In this document: positions 46,067-58,520 of the stretch, piece after piece | Position numbering within the stretch: the first letter of the stretch is position 1 | Layout of the letters: the number at the start of each line of letters is the position of its first letter | Assembly (NCBI RefSeq): GCF_963676685.1 | Contig: NC_092354.1 | Location: 68,026,241 to 68,090,240 of the forward strand | Origin: Mytilus edulis | Lineage: Eukaryota; Mollusca; Bivalvia; Mytilida; Mytilidae | Length of the DNA: 64,000 bases | Direction of reading: 5' to 3' | The notes under the pieces: generated by a model | What the model was told of the DNA's origin: nothing | Databases searched by the model: none | Seen by the model: the letters and a program-made list of their open reading frames with translations, nothing else | Translations under genes and position numbers: made by a program

Positions 46067-48580
46067 TGTTGATGAGCAGTCATATATTGTATTTGGTGTA
46101 ATTATTTCCTTGATTTACATTGTACACTGACATGAGTCACTACCAATTCGTATTTCCGTTTATTTTAATTAAAAGTTCAGAACCAAATAAGGAAACTAGT
46201 ATATACCTTAACTGTATATCTTTAAATAATGGAATTTGAAAGCTAAGTGTGAACAATAATGAGTATTCAAATACAACATGCAGTGTTTCTTGACAGTTTT
46301 GCACAAATAACTTATATCTACATGTATAATATATTTCCTTTGTCATTTAAAGTTTATCTAATTTTAATGTAAACATCATATATGTAAACATAAAAAAAAG
46401 ATGTGGTATGATTGCCAATGAGACAACTCTCCACAAGAGACCAAATGACACAGAAATTTACAACTATTTGTGGTCCGAGTACACTGTTATCGTCCTTTGA
46501 TTTTCATGTCCATGAATATAGTCCCTAGTGTGGACAGTGTGTTACTTGCCAACTCTTTTTATACCCCTTCTGAATGTATTTCGTCATGTTTTTGTCTCAA
46601 ATAGCAAGTAGGGGGATGAATTGATATGTAAAAAAATTGGGTCATGACTTTTAAAGTAAGGAAGTGATTTGGTCCAGCTGAAAACAGGTTAAAAGTTAGC
46701 ACTTCGGAAGCTGTCAAAAGATTCCAAGAACCCCTTAACACAAAATTGTCCATTGTTTGAGTTAGAGCCGATGAAGTTTTCTTTAATTTTGATATAATTT
46801 GTCCCTAAAGTAGTACAACACACTGTAAAAATATAATTGAGAAAGCACATGTGGGATTTTTTTATTTTCATTTATTGTGTAAAAGAAATGCAGTACGAAA
46901 TAACTGTGTACTCGGACTAGGTCACCGTACGTTATTTCCAATTTCTAGTATATTCAATATAATCAGTAAAACAAAAAAAAACAACAACTGTAGATTAAGT
47001 GTTTAACTTATAATAAATAAATATCATGGGTGTAGATAAATGAAGAAAGCATCTCAACTACAGAATATTCAAATTAAATTGAGAATAGAAATGTCATTGA
47101 AACAACAATCTGACCAAAGAGCAGATAACAAACGAAAGCCAACAACGGGTCTTCAACGCAGCGAGAAAATACCACACCCGGCGTCGGGCCTCAGCTGGCC
47201 CCCAAGTGAAAAAAATGTTAAAGAATTTTCTTTTCTGTCATAATATCCTCTGTTAAGATGCACATTGTTACGCCTCACCTTTTCAACATACTGACGGACT
47301 TTTATGTTTAATTTGTGAGTCAATGGCATATTTATACATTGTCACAACCTCAAGAGTGTTTTTTGTCATTGTGACTCTATGTAGTTAAATCCACATTCGT
47401 TGTGTCGTAACTTATGATTGTGTCGGCTTATAAACTTTATAAAACCAATAAAAGTTTGATTTACGCAATAGATTTTAAGAAAAACACCTACCTAAAATTC
47501 TTAATGAAAAAATATTCAAATGTAAAGCGTTTATGTAAGGAACCGTTCAATATATACAGATTGATGGACCGCTGAAAACTGAAGCGGGACAAATACTTTT
47601 CACGGTATATATTTTGCCTTTCTGAATATGCATTGTATTGGTCAAAATAATGCGATAAGTGAGGGAATCAACCTTTTTTATTTTTTTCATTCATTATGTA
47701 CATTATGGACAACTAGTACTTCAGCAGGTTTAAACATAAAAAAGTGTACCGTAATATCAGTTATGTTCTAATTCATAACTTCAAGAAAACATAAATTATT
47801 TACAAAATGAACTCAACACCTGTGTATGGGATTAGAACACCTGACAGTGTGCAGCAATGCTTTAATTTAAAGACAAATGAAATATAAAGCGCATCTGTTA
47901 CTGTCTGCCTAGAACGCTACAGGCTACAAACACAAAAACCAATCTACAAAAATAAAAACAAAATTCTTCTTTATATGTACGCAAATACATGTTATGAATC
48001 AAATTAAAAATTCTCTTCTTACACACATTGTTATTCACATTAATAAAATATAATACAAGAACAATGTATTTAGTCGGTCGGAAGGATTGGCAACTTTACT
48101 GCACCAAATGCAAACCTCGAATGACACTATCTTAAATTCAAACAACCGCCAAAAGTATAGCACGAAATATTTGAATTGACCTATAGAATATTCAAATATC
48201 ACGGTCAGTTTTAACTCGACCAATGCAAACATTTAACCTATTATTTACTTTCAAGACGATATACTGATGAACGAATACACTTGCTAATGTTTACATACAG
48301 GTGTACATATACCTTTAATAAATATATGTATCGCTATTTTACGAATGGTTTCTTTTGATCTTGCTCACTGATAATTTCCTTTCCCAGAGGAGTCGAGAGA
48401 TATGAAAATTTTTATGATATTATCACCAGAAACTTAAGAAAATTAGCAACGTATTCATAGGTAAAATAGTGATAAACAGATTATCATTGGTCATCGCAAC
48501 TCGATTCCTTTTCTCACTTGTGCCGTACCGGCTCAAGCGAGAAAATCAATCACGTTGAGAGAACCAATGACAATATATAG
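46067..48580. other. region upstream of gene B, no gene seen
   Basis: The region contains dispersed mussel repeats at 46395-46480 (AAAGATGTGGTATGATTGCC, ATGAGACAACTCTCCAC) and 47060-47215 (CAACAATCTGACCAAAGAGC, CACACCCGGCG, TCAGCTGGCCCCC). It also has a 70-base segment at 47784-47855 that recurs at 49583-49650. Otherwise it is plain AT-rich sequence. The gene B promoter should lie just above 46066, but no clear core element is visible beyond an ATATATG at 46086-46092 on the minus strand. Confidence 0.5.
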
Positions 48581-48581
48581 T

Positions 48582-49570
48582 TATGTTTAATAATAATATC
48601 TTTATTTAAAGAGAGTAGCTCATTTGGATTAAACCAATTTTCAATAAGGCTCTCTACGTATACAATGTTAACAATATGAATAAAAAATAATTAATCTACT
48701 ATTACACACATGTAAACAATAGACGTATATAAAGTAGTATAACAACAACAACAAAAACAACAAAAACAACTATGGTATACATTGTGGCTTAACTTATAAA
48801 TTTAAAAATAAAATGACTTGTAAGAGTTTTTGAATGCAGATATACTTTTTGATTTTTTAATTTCATTGTATAATTCTGTATTTGATTTAGGGACAATGAA
48901 ATTATCCGATGATGAAAGCCGAGTATTGTACGATTGTTTACTACTTGTAGGCACAATAAGATTGGATAAATATTTTGGTGCCAGTTGGTGTTTTGATTTA
49001 TACATTAATAATGATTTGTGGTAAAATATTCTCTTAGTAACAGGAATAATTCCAGATTCCTTAAATACAAAAAAATGAAATAGTTCAATAGATGGTTTAC
49101 GAATATCGTGTTCGTTTAAAATAATTCTAGCTGCCCTTTTTTGCAATTTTAGTAAACTGTCAACTAAAAACTTGTTACAGTTTCCCCATACTGAACAACA
49201 GTAATCCAAATGTGGAAGAATATACGCATTGTAAAAAAGAATTCGTGCATTGTGATTCAAGTATTTCTTGATTCTTTTTAATAAAGCTAATGAAGAATTA
49301 ACTTTTTTGATTATATGATTAATTTGATCATACCAAGAAAGAGTTTTGTCAACAAAAATACCCAGGACTTTTTCACAGTGACTTTCATTAATCTTTTGGC
49401 CATTAATGGATACATTTAATGTGTCATTACACATCACAGACAGTTTTTGTTTTGAACCTATACACATTGTCTTAGTTTTTGACACATTAACTAACATTTT
49501 GTTTTCATCAACCCATTGACAAATATTTTCTAATACAACATTGAGTGTCTGACTTATATGTTTGAAATCA
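48582..49570 (-). pseudogene. 5'-truncated LINE (Jockey/CR1-like) reverse transcriptase
   Basis: The open frame 48802-49497, extended in frame to about 49567 (HISQTLNVVLENICQWVDEN), encodes the end of a non-LTR reverse transcriptase. Visible are a KTKTMCIGS thumb start, EKVLGIFVDKTLSWYDQI, FYNAYILPHLDYCCSVWG, and LLKLQKRAARIIL, all common to the LINE C-terminal region. The catalytic YADD part is absent. The 3' UTR holds a TTGTTGTT run, then TCTCTTTAAATAAAGATATT and ATTATTA, a typical LINE end. The coding part is still open, so this is a fairly young truncated insertion. Confidence 0.85.
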
Positions 49571-49674
49571 TAAATTCAAGTGAATATAAATTATTTACAA
49601 AATGAACTCAACATCTTTGTATTGGATCAGCACGCCTGACAGTATGCAGTTTAAGAAAGGGTAAAAAAGTACAT

Positions 49675-50055
49675 AAATAAATTCCAACATCATGGGTTAC
49701 AGAAAGCCGATCCCTTAAAGACTTTTTAGCACAATTGTATTTTGCTGTGTCACTTTGCAATCGACCATGCTTTTTGAACAATCGGTCCTCTTCACCAGCC
49801 GCTGCAGCAGCCGATGCTCCTCCTTAACGGAGACTATGCAGTCCAAATTGCTTGACTATCAAAGCCTATACTCTGTACGCTTGTAAATAGTATTTCCCGA
49901 GCTATCTAGTATGACAACGGACATGTACGTCTAAGTTAAGAAGTATGATCAGATTTACCAAAAATAACAGATGTAAATATAAATTCATCAGAATTTGATG
50001 TAATACTAGATAATTTGAGATAACGTTCAAACGTAGAGACAAGACAAGTTACAAT
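49675..50055 (-). pseudogene. tyrosine recombinase catalytic fragment
   Basis: Reading backward from about 50048 gives a RYLKLSSITSNSDEFIF segment, then after frame changes LSY..AREILF, then FGLHSLR*GGASAAAAAG, DRLFKKHGR and LRDRLSVTHDVGI. HSLR...G, followed by a conserved LFK.HGR, is the motif pattern of animal transposon tyrosine recombinases (DIRS/Crypton-like, xerD-like annotations). There is an in-frame TAA after HSLR and at least one frameshift. The nucleophile region is not intact. Confidence 0.7.
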
Positions 50056-50408
50056 ATAAGTTCAAGAAATAACCACATACCTCCCTTCTCCTTAAAACAT
50101 ATAACTAGTTTAATAAACACATACAAACAGTTCATATATCTTTAAGATTACTATAAATTGACCAAAATGTCAGGTGTAATAGGATCTTTTCTAGTAAACA
50201 AATGTTCTTATTCTCTCTGTGCTCCTTCATAAAAAAATGTTACTAATTCAAAGTTACAAAGATTATTGAAGTTAATCTGCCCAGCTAATGACGTATATCA
50301 CTTCATTTATCTTGCTAGCCGATTAAGCACTCTGTGAAATGTAAATCAAATATAACGTAAATGTGAAATCAGATGATGGTAATGGAGTAATCTGTTAAGT
50401 TCACTTAC

Positions 50409-50552
50409 AGAAAGCATTAAAGGCATACTTGTGTATTTTACGATTGTTCAGAGAACATGAGCTCAAGTAACACTCTAGTAATCTAGCTTTTAATGTAGAA
50501 AGTTCATCCGAAGAATCTGAATTCTGTATCCATCTACCAACTCGAAAAATAT
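50409..50552 (-). pseudogene. candidate upstream exon of the same tyrosine recombinase
   Basis: A 144-base open segment lies between a TTTTCCAG acceptor and a CT|GTAAGTGA donor, phase 1 at both ends. It encodes RWIQNSDSSDELSTLKARL and LLECYLSSCSLNNRKIHKYA-type residues, then FNAF. The pattern (helix, then NxRKxxKYAFNxF) resembles the core-binding SAM-like domain that precedes the catalytic part at 49675-50055. About 350 bases between the two pieces hold no recognised coding sequence. This is a moderate guess. Confidence 0.45.
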
Positions 50553-53500
50553 CTGGAAAATGTGCAATCGTGAATCAAACATTATAAAATATCAAAACCT
50601 GAGAACTTAATACAAACGAACAATGCCACTGTAAAATTAACAGGACCGTGTTTAATATTTTTTTTAAACGTGCCAGCTACAATGTTATAAACATTAGGGC
50701 CGTGTGGAATGCAACAATGCTTTCTACAATTTATATATATACATTAGGGCTTTATGAACAACGACCGTATCTGCTATAATACACATTAGTGCATTTAATT
50801 TTACTGATAATACTTGAGCAATAAAAGTCTTAGTGCCAAACATGAATTTTTCTAATAACACTACTGACACAAATACCGTTTGTATTTTTAAATTCATTAA
50901 CATCCGATATGTAATCTCTGTAATTCATATCTTTTTCAAAAAACAGTCTACAGCTCCTGTATTAACATTCCAGAATAAGGATTTCAATCTTTCTCATTTT
51001 CCGTTTCAAGAAAAAGCAAAACGATTGACTGTATATTAAAGGACCCCAAAGGCCGATAATAAAAGTTTAGAAAATTTTGAAACGGCCCAGTCCTCATAAT
51101 CAATGATTTGACTGATATAATCAGCTTTCAAATTTTTACCTCTCGGAATCCATTATAAGCTTAGGATTTTCATATTCCAGGCATAGATTACCTTAGCCGT
51201 ATTTGGCACATCTTTTTGGAATTTTGGATCCTCAATGCTCTTCAACTTTGTACTTGTTTGGCTTTATGAATATTTTGATATGAGCGTCACTGATGAGTCT
51301 TATGTAGACGAAACGCGCGTCTGGCGTACTAAATTATAATCCTGGTACCTTTGATAACTATTATGGAGATTCCCTTTTGTAAACAAATACAAAAACAAAA
51401 AGTGAAAATTGCCATATCTTGCAGTTTTGCTTTCATACTTCCTGCTTGAACAATTCTGACACAATTTTGATGATCAGTTAGCCATTGTAAGGATTTTCCC
51501 AAAAAATGGATGTAGATAAGATATCAACGCCAATTGTATGGCCTTAAATTTCCTTCATCATGTTCATGTGGAACTCTCTAACATTTCAGCAGATTTTAAC
51601 ATAGTGTGCAAATTTTTACTTTCCAACTCTACTGTACATGCTCTGGCAGCTATGCTGCTAGCATGAGAATATATCAGAACAAGTGACTGACTACATTAAT
51701 TTAATGTTTTAGAAATGACACTTGAAAAGTTATCAATCAAAAACTTCAATTATGATATAACAAAACATTTACTTTCTAAAACTAAATAACTATCTCATGA
51801 AATTCTACATTCAATATACATATGACAATATCGACACACCATTCTGTTTCCGCTCACAGGAGACATACTTTGAATTCTACCCGTTACATGGCCTTAATTT
51901 TTGGCAGAAATATATGGAATTACTATGAAAATATTATTAATAGATTGTAATAATTCTGCTTTGAGGAATGCATAAAGTGAAGTCACAAGAATCCCACATA
52001 ATTCCCAACCACTCCAACTTAAGTACTGGAGAAGTAAACCCGCATTCAGAAGTGATGGTTTTACGAATTTAGCATCTTTGATACATTCATTATTGTCGTT
52101 ATTCATACCAAATCAATCATCAAGATATTAAACTATTTTTTTTAACATTTTTTCTCAAATACTTGACCAATGGAAAGACCAATTGCTTATACAGTGAAAC
52201 AATACAATTTATTTTCCCATGAAAAACCCAGATACGTGTGAGACACCATTAAATATTAAAGTCTTACACAGTTGTTACATGCAGTTGAAGGTTACCAGAG
52301 CGCAATTATTCGTAATGCATTTTCCATAGGGTACCACTAGTGTTCCGTATTTTTTTCTCGAAGACTACACAATCTAGGGAAAAACGGATAGCAGTTCCTG
52401 TTACTAGAAATGCCAGTGTTGCATTACTATTAAAAAAATATATAGGGTCATGCAGCTCAAATTGACTTGAAATGTAGTTGAAAAAGATCGTCTAATTTTT
52501 CGCTTAATGAAAAAGGCATATTTCTAATGGCTCCGACGTGCAGAAATGGAAGATGTTTTCTATACTTCGTAAACTGTGAATATTATTTTCGGCAATTTTT
52601 AAACCTAATTGGATAAGCTTTCGATTAAATGTAATTCCAATCCTGTATTAACCAATCAGAAGCCGTATAGGATTCTATTCTCAGAACCATCTTGGGGTAA
52701 AAAACTTGCCAGTAAAATGTAAACAAATAATTGCGCTTTTGTAACCTGAAATAAGTATGCAAACTCTAAACATAGTTTAAAAAAACCCCACATTTTAGGA
52801 TTTTCCAATAGAGCTATATTTAACTTCACAAACCTGTTATTTTTGTTTTGTGACTCAGTTCGTTAAGACGACAGTACACGGGTAAGAAGTATTTAATGCT
52901 TATATAAAATTACAAGATGTTTAAAAAGTAATTTGAAATATAGAATACGAAATTTAAGATTATTCACCATCTTTATACCTTTTTTTATTACATAGATAAA
53001 TCAACCATGATTCAGCACTGATATAAGTAAGAATTTTGAATAGCAATTTAGTTTGTAACTAACATGGCGGCAGATCCAGGATCCAGTCAAGCTTAATAAA
53101 AAAGAAATAGTATTCAACATTATTCATGTTATTATTAACTTATTTGCAAATACTAAATTCATTATGTTATAATTTATTTCATCGTTTCATAAACAATGTA
53201 TTTCTTAATAATTGATTTTTTAAGATACATTTTTTGATGAATTTGACTTAAACAAACTTGACTAATGTATAAATAATTCTATTGATCACTGTGTGATGAT
53301 GCTGTTGAAATGGAATCGACAGTGTTATCGGCAATGCATGTTTCTACTTTTCGATGTCTTGAACCTTTAATTTGATATGTATGACTATGAATCATATGAT
53401 TCAGAAACTTAGAGTGTTGGTACATTTTGATCCTTAACTCATGGTCCAATCTTTTAATGAGCTTAGATCCAGACGCATCATTTTAGTACAATACAACTAA

Positions 53501-53935
53501 GATATAAAATCTGAAAATCTTAGTTTCTCTTCGTTTGATTAATGAAACTTTGAAAAAGTTTGTTTGTAAACCCCGGTCAATCACACTCATTTTGACTAAA
53601 TACTGTGAACCCCAAACAATGGTACAACCGCGCAATTTTATAAACTTTATACAAGTTTTATTTGAAGATATGACTGATTAATGTGATTACAGAAACATTT
53701 AACACATTAAATGTTGGCATTTCTAATGATGTAAACAAATCTATAAATAACCTGAAATACCAGCATCGTCTGTCGGCCATGTTGCAGAGCAACGAAACAA
53801 TCTATTTATAAATAACACCTGGAAATTATATGTGTTCAGTGTACATGTGTATTATTAATAAATACGCAATTTATAATTCATTTTATTAGAAACAGAAAGT
53901 GTAATTAAGAGTTTATTTTATATAAAACTATACCC
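50553..53935. other. repeat-bearing intergenic DNA
   Basis: A good copy of the GGTACC-family repeat lies at 51130-51365 (TTAGGATTTTCATATTCCAG, GAGCGTCACTGATGAGTCTT, GACGAAACGCGCGTCTGGCG, ATCCTGGTACCTTTGATAAC). The rest of 50553-53935 is AT-rich with no open frame above about 70 codons and no recognisable domain. Confidence 0.6.
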
Positions 53936-54730
53936 TTGTCCGTCTGTACGTACGTCCGTCCGTTGGTTTTCGTTCTCTTACTTATGTTTGCCTCAACAAA
54001 ATGTTTTGAAACAATACACAATGTTTATTACCACAAAACACAGATAAAGTTTAAATTATGGTGGTGTCACTTCTACCGTTTTAGAGTTGTGCCCCTTTAC
54101 AAATTGCAAAATTGCTGGATTTTTCGTTTCTGTTCTCTAACTGAAGTCTGCCTTTATCAAATGATATGAGATTTATACACAATGCTAATTACCATAAAGT
54201 ACAGATCACATTTGAATTATTGTGGTGTCACCTTAACCGTTCGAGAGATATGCCCCTTTACAAATAAAAAAAAACTGCTTATTGTTTTGTTTCCGTCCTT
54301 GAACTTTAGTGTACTTCTGCCAAATCATATGAAACTTGTACACACTGCTTATTACTAAAAAACACATATCAAGTTTAGTTGTGGTGGTGTCACTTTAACC
54401 ATTCCTGAGTTATATCCCTTTACAAATGGGAAAATTGTTGAATTTTTCTTTTCCGTTCTCTAACTTAACTTTGACTTTTTCAAATGTTATGACACTTACA
54501 CACAATATTCATTACCACAAAACAGATCAAGTTCGAATTTTGGTGGCGTCACTATAACCGTTCTAAAGAAATGCCCCTTTACAAATGGAAAAATTGCTGA
54601 ATTTTGCATTTCCGTTTTCTTACTTAAGTTTGCCTTTACCAAATGTTATGAAACTTATACACAATGCTTACTACCACAAAACTCAGATCAAGCACACTTT
54701 TACCGTTTTTCAGTTATGTCTGTCTTTAAT
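53936..54730 (+). repeat. ~160 bp tandem satellite, about five units
   Basis: CCCCTTTACAAAT or CCCTTTACAAAT occurs at about 54091, 54251, 54415 and 54572, a step near 160 bases. Each unit also holds TTCTCTAACTT.A.TTTGCC, AAATGTTATGA, ACACAATGCTTATTACCACA and GGTGGTGTCACTTTAACCGT-like phrases. The units are diverged and end by decay near 54730. Short open frames in the array are by-products. Confidence 0.85.
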
Positions 54731-54924
54731 GTCATATGATATGCAAGCGAGGGCATCATATGTGACCCATGGACACATTCCCCATTTATTTAATTTTAGA
54801 AATTTGCACGTTTGAAGCTTTAAGGAGCAGAAAGGGAAATGAGCAATAACCGTAGAAAAAAATGATTGCTTCACGACGTTCAGTTTCAATGAGGCCGTTG
54901 TCTTTATTGGACGTTAAGTAACCA

Positions 54925-55440
54925 GCAATCAATTGGTGACAGTTGTTATCCATTCGTTGGTGTGTTTCAGCCTTTGATTTTGCCATTTGATTAGGAGCTT
55001 TCCGTTTTGAATTTTCCTCCGAGTTCTGTAGTTTTGTTATTTTACTTTTTCACCAAATATGTATATTGCAGAATGCATTATTAATAGTAGAACCGAGACT
55101 CATCTACCGAGAACTCAATTGAAAATTGTCTTAAAATTGTTTTTATTACAGCTGTATTACACTTTTCAGTCCTTCAACATTTTGGATGTAGCTTAATTAT
55201 AACTGTATTTTTGTCATTTTCTCCTGCGATATAAAAAACCGCTATAATTGTACTAATATACTGCATACAGCAAAAGTTGTATACCTGTTTTTCATGCGTA
55301 AAACAGACGATTATAGCTCTTCATCTTTTATATAAGCTTTGGATTTCAAATATTTTGGCCACGAGCATCACTGAAGAGACATGTATTGTCGAAATGCGCA
55401 TCTGGTGCAAGAAAATTGGTACCGTTAATTTTATTATAAA
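54925..55440 (+). repeat. two dispersed repeat fragments
   Basis: At 54925-55050 is a copy of the GCCATTTGATTAGGAGCTTT CCGTTTTGAATTTTCC tail repeat. At 55325-55437 the phrases GAGCATCACTGAAGAGACAT, TGTCGAAATGCGCATCTGG and TGGTACCGTTAATTTTATTA form a related family also glimpsed at 4046-4075. Confidence 0.65.
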
Positions 55441-56799
55441 ACGTACGTAAAATGCAAATTAGAGAAATTTAGGTTTTTGACGTACGTAATACATAACATA
55501 CCTGAACCTTTCAAAAAATGTCCTTTGTTATCTCTCGTTGACCATCCATTTAATTTGTAAATTAAACAAAAATTATATATTTTGACGTTCGTAATACGCC
55601 TCAACTTGGTAGTTGTAAAATTGTGTTTGTCTCCCTGTTTCCATTTAGTTCCAATCTATTTAAAATAGCGTATTCCACGAGCGAGATTTTACACTTGAAC
55701 ATACGAAAAAGCAAACTTTGTTCGCAGGTGACACAGCTATATTTTGAATGATATGCAGTTAACAATGTTTTCTATTTTCGTACAAAAAGAGTTTATTTTC
55801 AACTAATTTGTGAATATGGCGTGTCGCATTTAGAGTGTATACAGGAAAATTAGTTTGTAAAGATATTCATTCTTAAAAGGATAAAGTTGATCAAAGATTA
55901 AGGACATTGTACAAGTTCAGTAATGTAGGTAAATATATACGCCATGTAGGTTCAAGTGTTTTTTCTAATATTAAGGCATATCAAAATACCAGGATAATTT
56001 TATCATCAGATCGTTTTGGGTGTTATTTTATTTTATTGCCATTAAAATGAGTAAGGGCTTTTGTTAATATTTGTAAGAATACTAAACATATTTTTTTTTG
56101 TCTTATTAATAGCGCAGATTTTTCTACTTTTCAATGAATGATCTGTGTCGTGTGTGCCACAATCTACCAAGAAAATATTTACCTGGAAAATTCATTATAG
56201 TAAGTGAAAAAAAAAATGCCATGTTCAGAATACCTTGAAGGATACAGATTCAAAATTGTCAACAGGTTTGTTACGAACGGACGATCCTACGGACCGACAG
56301 CACGACTGAAGGTAGCATTGTGTTACTATTATCCTTCGAAGTATCCCTAGTGAAAGGTAATTACTCTAGAAAAAAGAAAGCTGTTGCGGGAAAAGAAAAG
56401 GTCGGCGTTTCGACCTAAAAAATCCAAAGCCGATATACGGTTTCAAATGGTACAGAATGGGTTATAATATCTCAACCATTGATGTCAACGAAGCGTGACT
56501 TGATGCTAAGATTATTGGACCCTTTAACGACAATCAGCGTATCAACTTAAGAAATTGAATGTCGCAGGCAATGTTTTACTGGCTTAGCTGTCAATCAAAA
56601 CAATACATAGCCATAATAGGTGAACCATGCCGAGTAGGGTTTTCGGAAATAGTAATCTTTATATTGTTTTCCTGTTGCAGTGCCCTAAATATTGGATCCC
56701 CATTAAAGGCATAAGCGACAACCAAAGCTGCATGAAGCAGCTTATTTGATTCGTTTAAAATTTCTGTCGTTTCAACTTGGGTACCTATCAGACTATATC
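55441..56799. other. intergenic DNA, nothing recognised
   Basis: I see no conserved domain, repeat array or non-coding RNA in this stretch. The reverse open frame at 56591-56878 runs into the tail of the reverse-transcriptase element and is not a gene. Confidence 0.5.
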
Positions 56800-57070
56800 T
56801 GCTTAATGATAGAAGAGGGACGAAAGATACCAGAGGGACATTCAACCTCATAGATTGAAAATAAACTGACAACGCCATGGCTTAAAACAAAAAGACAAAC
56901 AGACAAATAATAGTACAGAAGACACAACATAGAAAACTAAAGACGTAGCAACACAAACCCCACCAAAAACTGTGGTGATCTCAGGTGCTCTGGAAGGGTA
57001 AGAGATCTTTCTCCACATGTGGCAGCCTTCGTGTTGCTTATGTTATTACACATCCGGTAAACATTTTAAT
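56800..57070 (-). mobile_element. 3' tail of the reverse-transcriptase element
   Basis: GAGGGACGAAAGATACCAGA, CTGACAACGCCATGGC, AAGACACAACATAGAAAACT, then AGGTGCTCTGGAAGGGTAAG and CCACATGTGGCAGCCTTCG match the tail at 63305-63560 base for base in long stretches. The coding part is missing, so the copy is strongly 5'-truncated. Confidence 0.75.
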
Positions 57071-58129
57071 TCGGTAGTTCTAATTCGTGAAAAGGAAAGG
57101 GTATTGTAGATAATCCAGACTACAACAAGCATGGATATATCGCAAAACCATGGTCCTAAAGTGGTAGATTAGTAACAGGGGCGGATCCAGACATTTAAAA
57201 GACAAGGGTTCCAAAATAAAAGAAAAAAACAATGCTGTCTCCTTCACCGTAATATTTACATATTGTTTTCCAATTTTCAAAAAACAAAAGTAGGATCCAA
57301 TCTCAGACTCCCACCCCTTGTACAGCCATTGAGTACATTATTTGTAACTTTTTATCTGTAGTACATGTAAGCTTGCATGGTCTGCAGGGAATCTACCGAG
57401 TATTACCAACGATATTTGACTTTCTTGTGATCAATTGATATTGATGCGCAGAATTCCATAATTGATGACCCTGACCTTTGCCTTTTTAGTTGGTTTTTAG
57501 GTTGATTTTCTTGTCTGAGTCATATAACTTAAAAAATAAATATAATAATAATTATTATTGTTCAGTATAACTCTTTTCTTCGATGTGTCTAACAGTTATT
57601 GTGTTTCAAGTGATACAAGCATTAGACAAACGGTTAAGGTATTAAACATGTTTATTTCAAATAAAACTTGATGTTTTCGTAGTGACGACGTAAAACTTGC
57701 CACTAGATACCATTAATCAGACAGAAACGGGCAAACCGAACTGAAAAGTCATAAACATGGTAACTGACTGAGAAACAAAAAAATGTTTAGATTTTTCAGT
57801 TTTTAGTCCAATTTTTAGATCACAGTCCGTGCTATAATGTATATCAGTTGAGTCTGTTAGTCAAATTTAAATCTCACTCACCTACACGAGTTGGTATAAA
57901 GAAATGAAAAGGAATCGTACTTTCTTAATTTACCGCAAGGACTGTAATTTGAAAAAACTGACTGAAAAGGTTTTAAAATAATTTTATCTTGTAAGAAAGA
58001 AATAAACACAAATCTTGCATGGCCTTATCCTGCAACCGTAGGAACATCTTGTTCTTCATCAAGATCATTTATAAATACAGCCTTTCTCTTTGCAAGTCCA
58101 ACACATCATTCAACAATACATGAGAGTTA
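57071..58129. other. intergenic DNA
   Basis: A common mussel phrase, GGGGCGGATCCAGACATTTA, occurs at about 57178-57197 inside an otherwise unremarkable AT-rich stretch. No gene is recognised. Confidence 0.5.
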
Positions 58130-58520
58130 ACTTTTTCACTTGTCAACCTGTCGACCTATGCATTTATCGACTTTTCAATATGTCGACCTGTCAATCTGTT
58201 AACCATGAGCCTTTAAACTTTTCAACCTGTCGACCTGTCAATCTGTTAACCTTGAGCCTTTAAACTTTTCAACCTGTCGACCTATGCATTTATTGACTTT
58301 TCAACATGTCTACCTGTCAACCTTTACACTTGTCAACCTGTCGACCTACGATTTATCGACTTTTCAACATGTCGAGCTGTCAACATTGCAACCTTAACAT
58401 GTACACTTGTCAACCAGTCAACCCAACATGCATTTATCAACTTTTCAAGGTGTCGTCCTGTCAACCTGTCGACCTTAACACTTGCCAACCTTGTTGACCT
58501 TTCTAGTGTAAACATGTCCA
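58130..58520 (+). repeat. GTCGACCTGTCAACC minisatellite
   Basis: Words TCAACCTGTCGACC, TGCATTTATCGACTTTTCAA, CATGTCGACCTGTCAA and GAGCCTTTAAACTTTTCAAC are reshuffled over about 390 bases. The basic step is near 14-16 bases, with higher-order units of about 50-70. It is open on both strands for about 60 codons only because the period is biased. Confidence 0.85.

Noticed and set aside
56591-56878. 95-codon minus-strand frame
   Set aside because: It overlaps the non-coding tail of the reverse-transcriptase element. The same MALSV.F..M-type reading appears in other tails, so it is repeat sequence.
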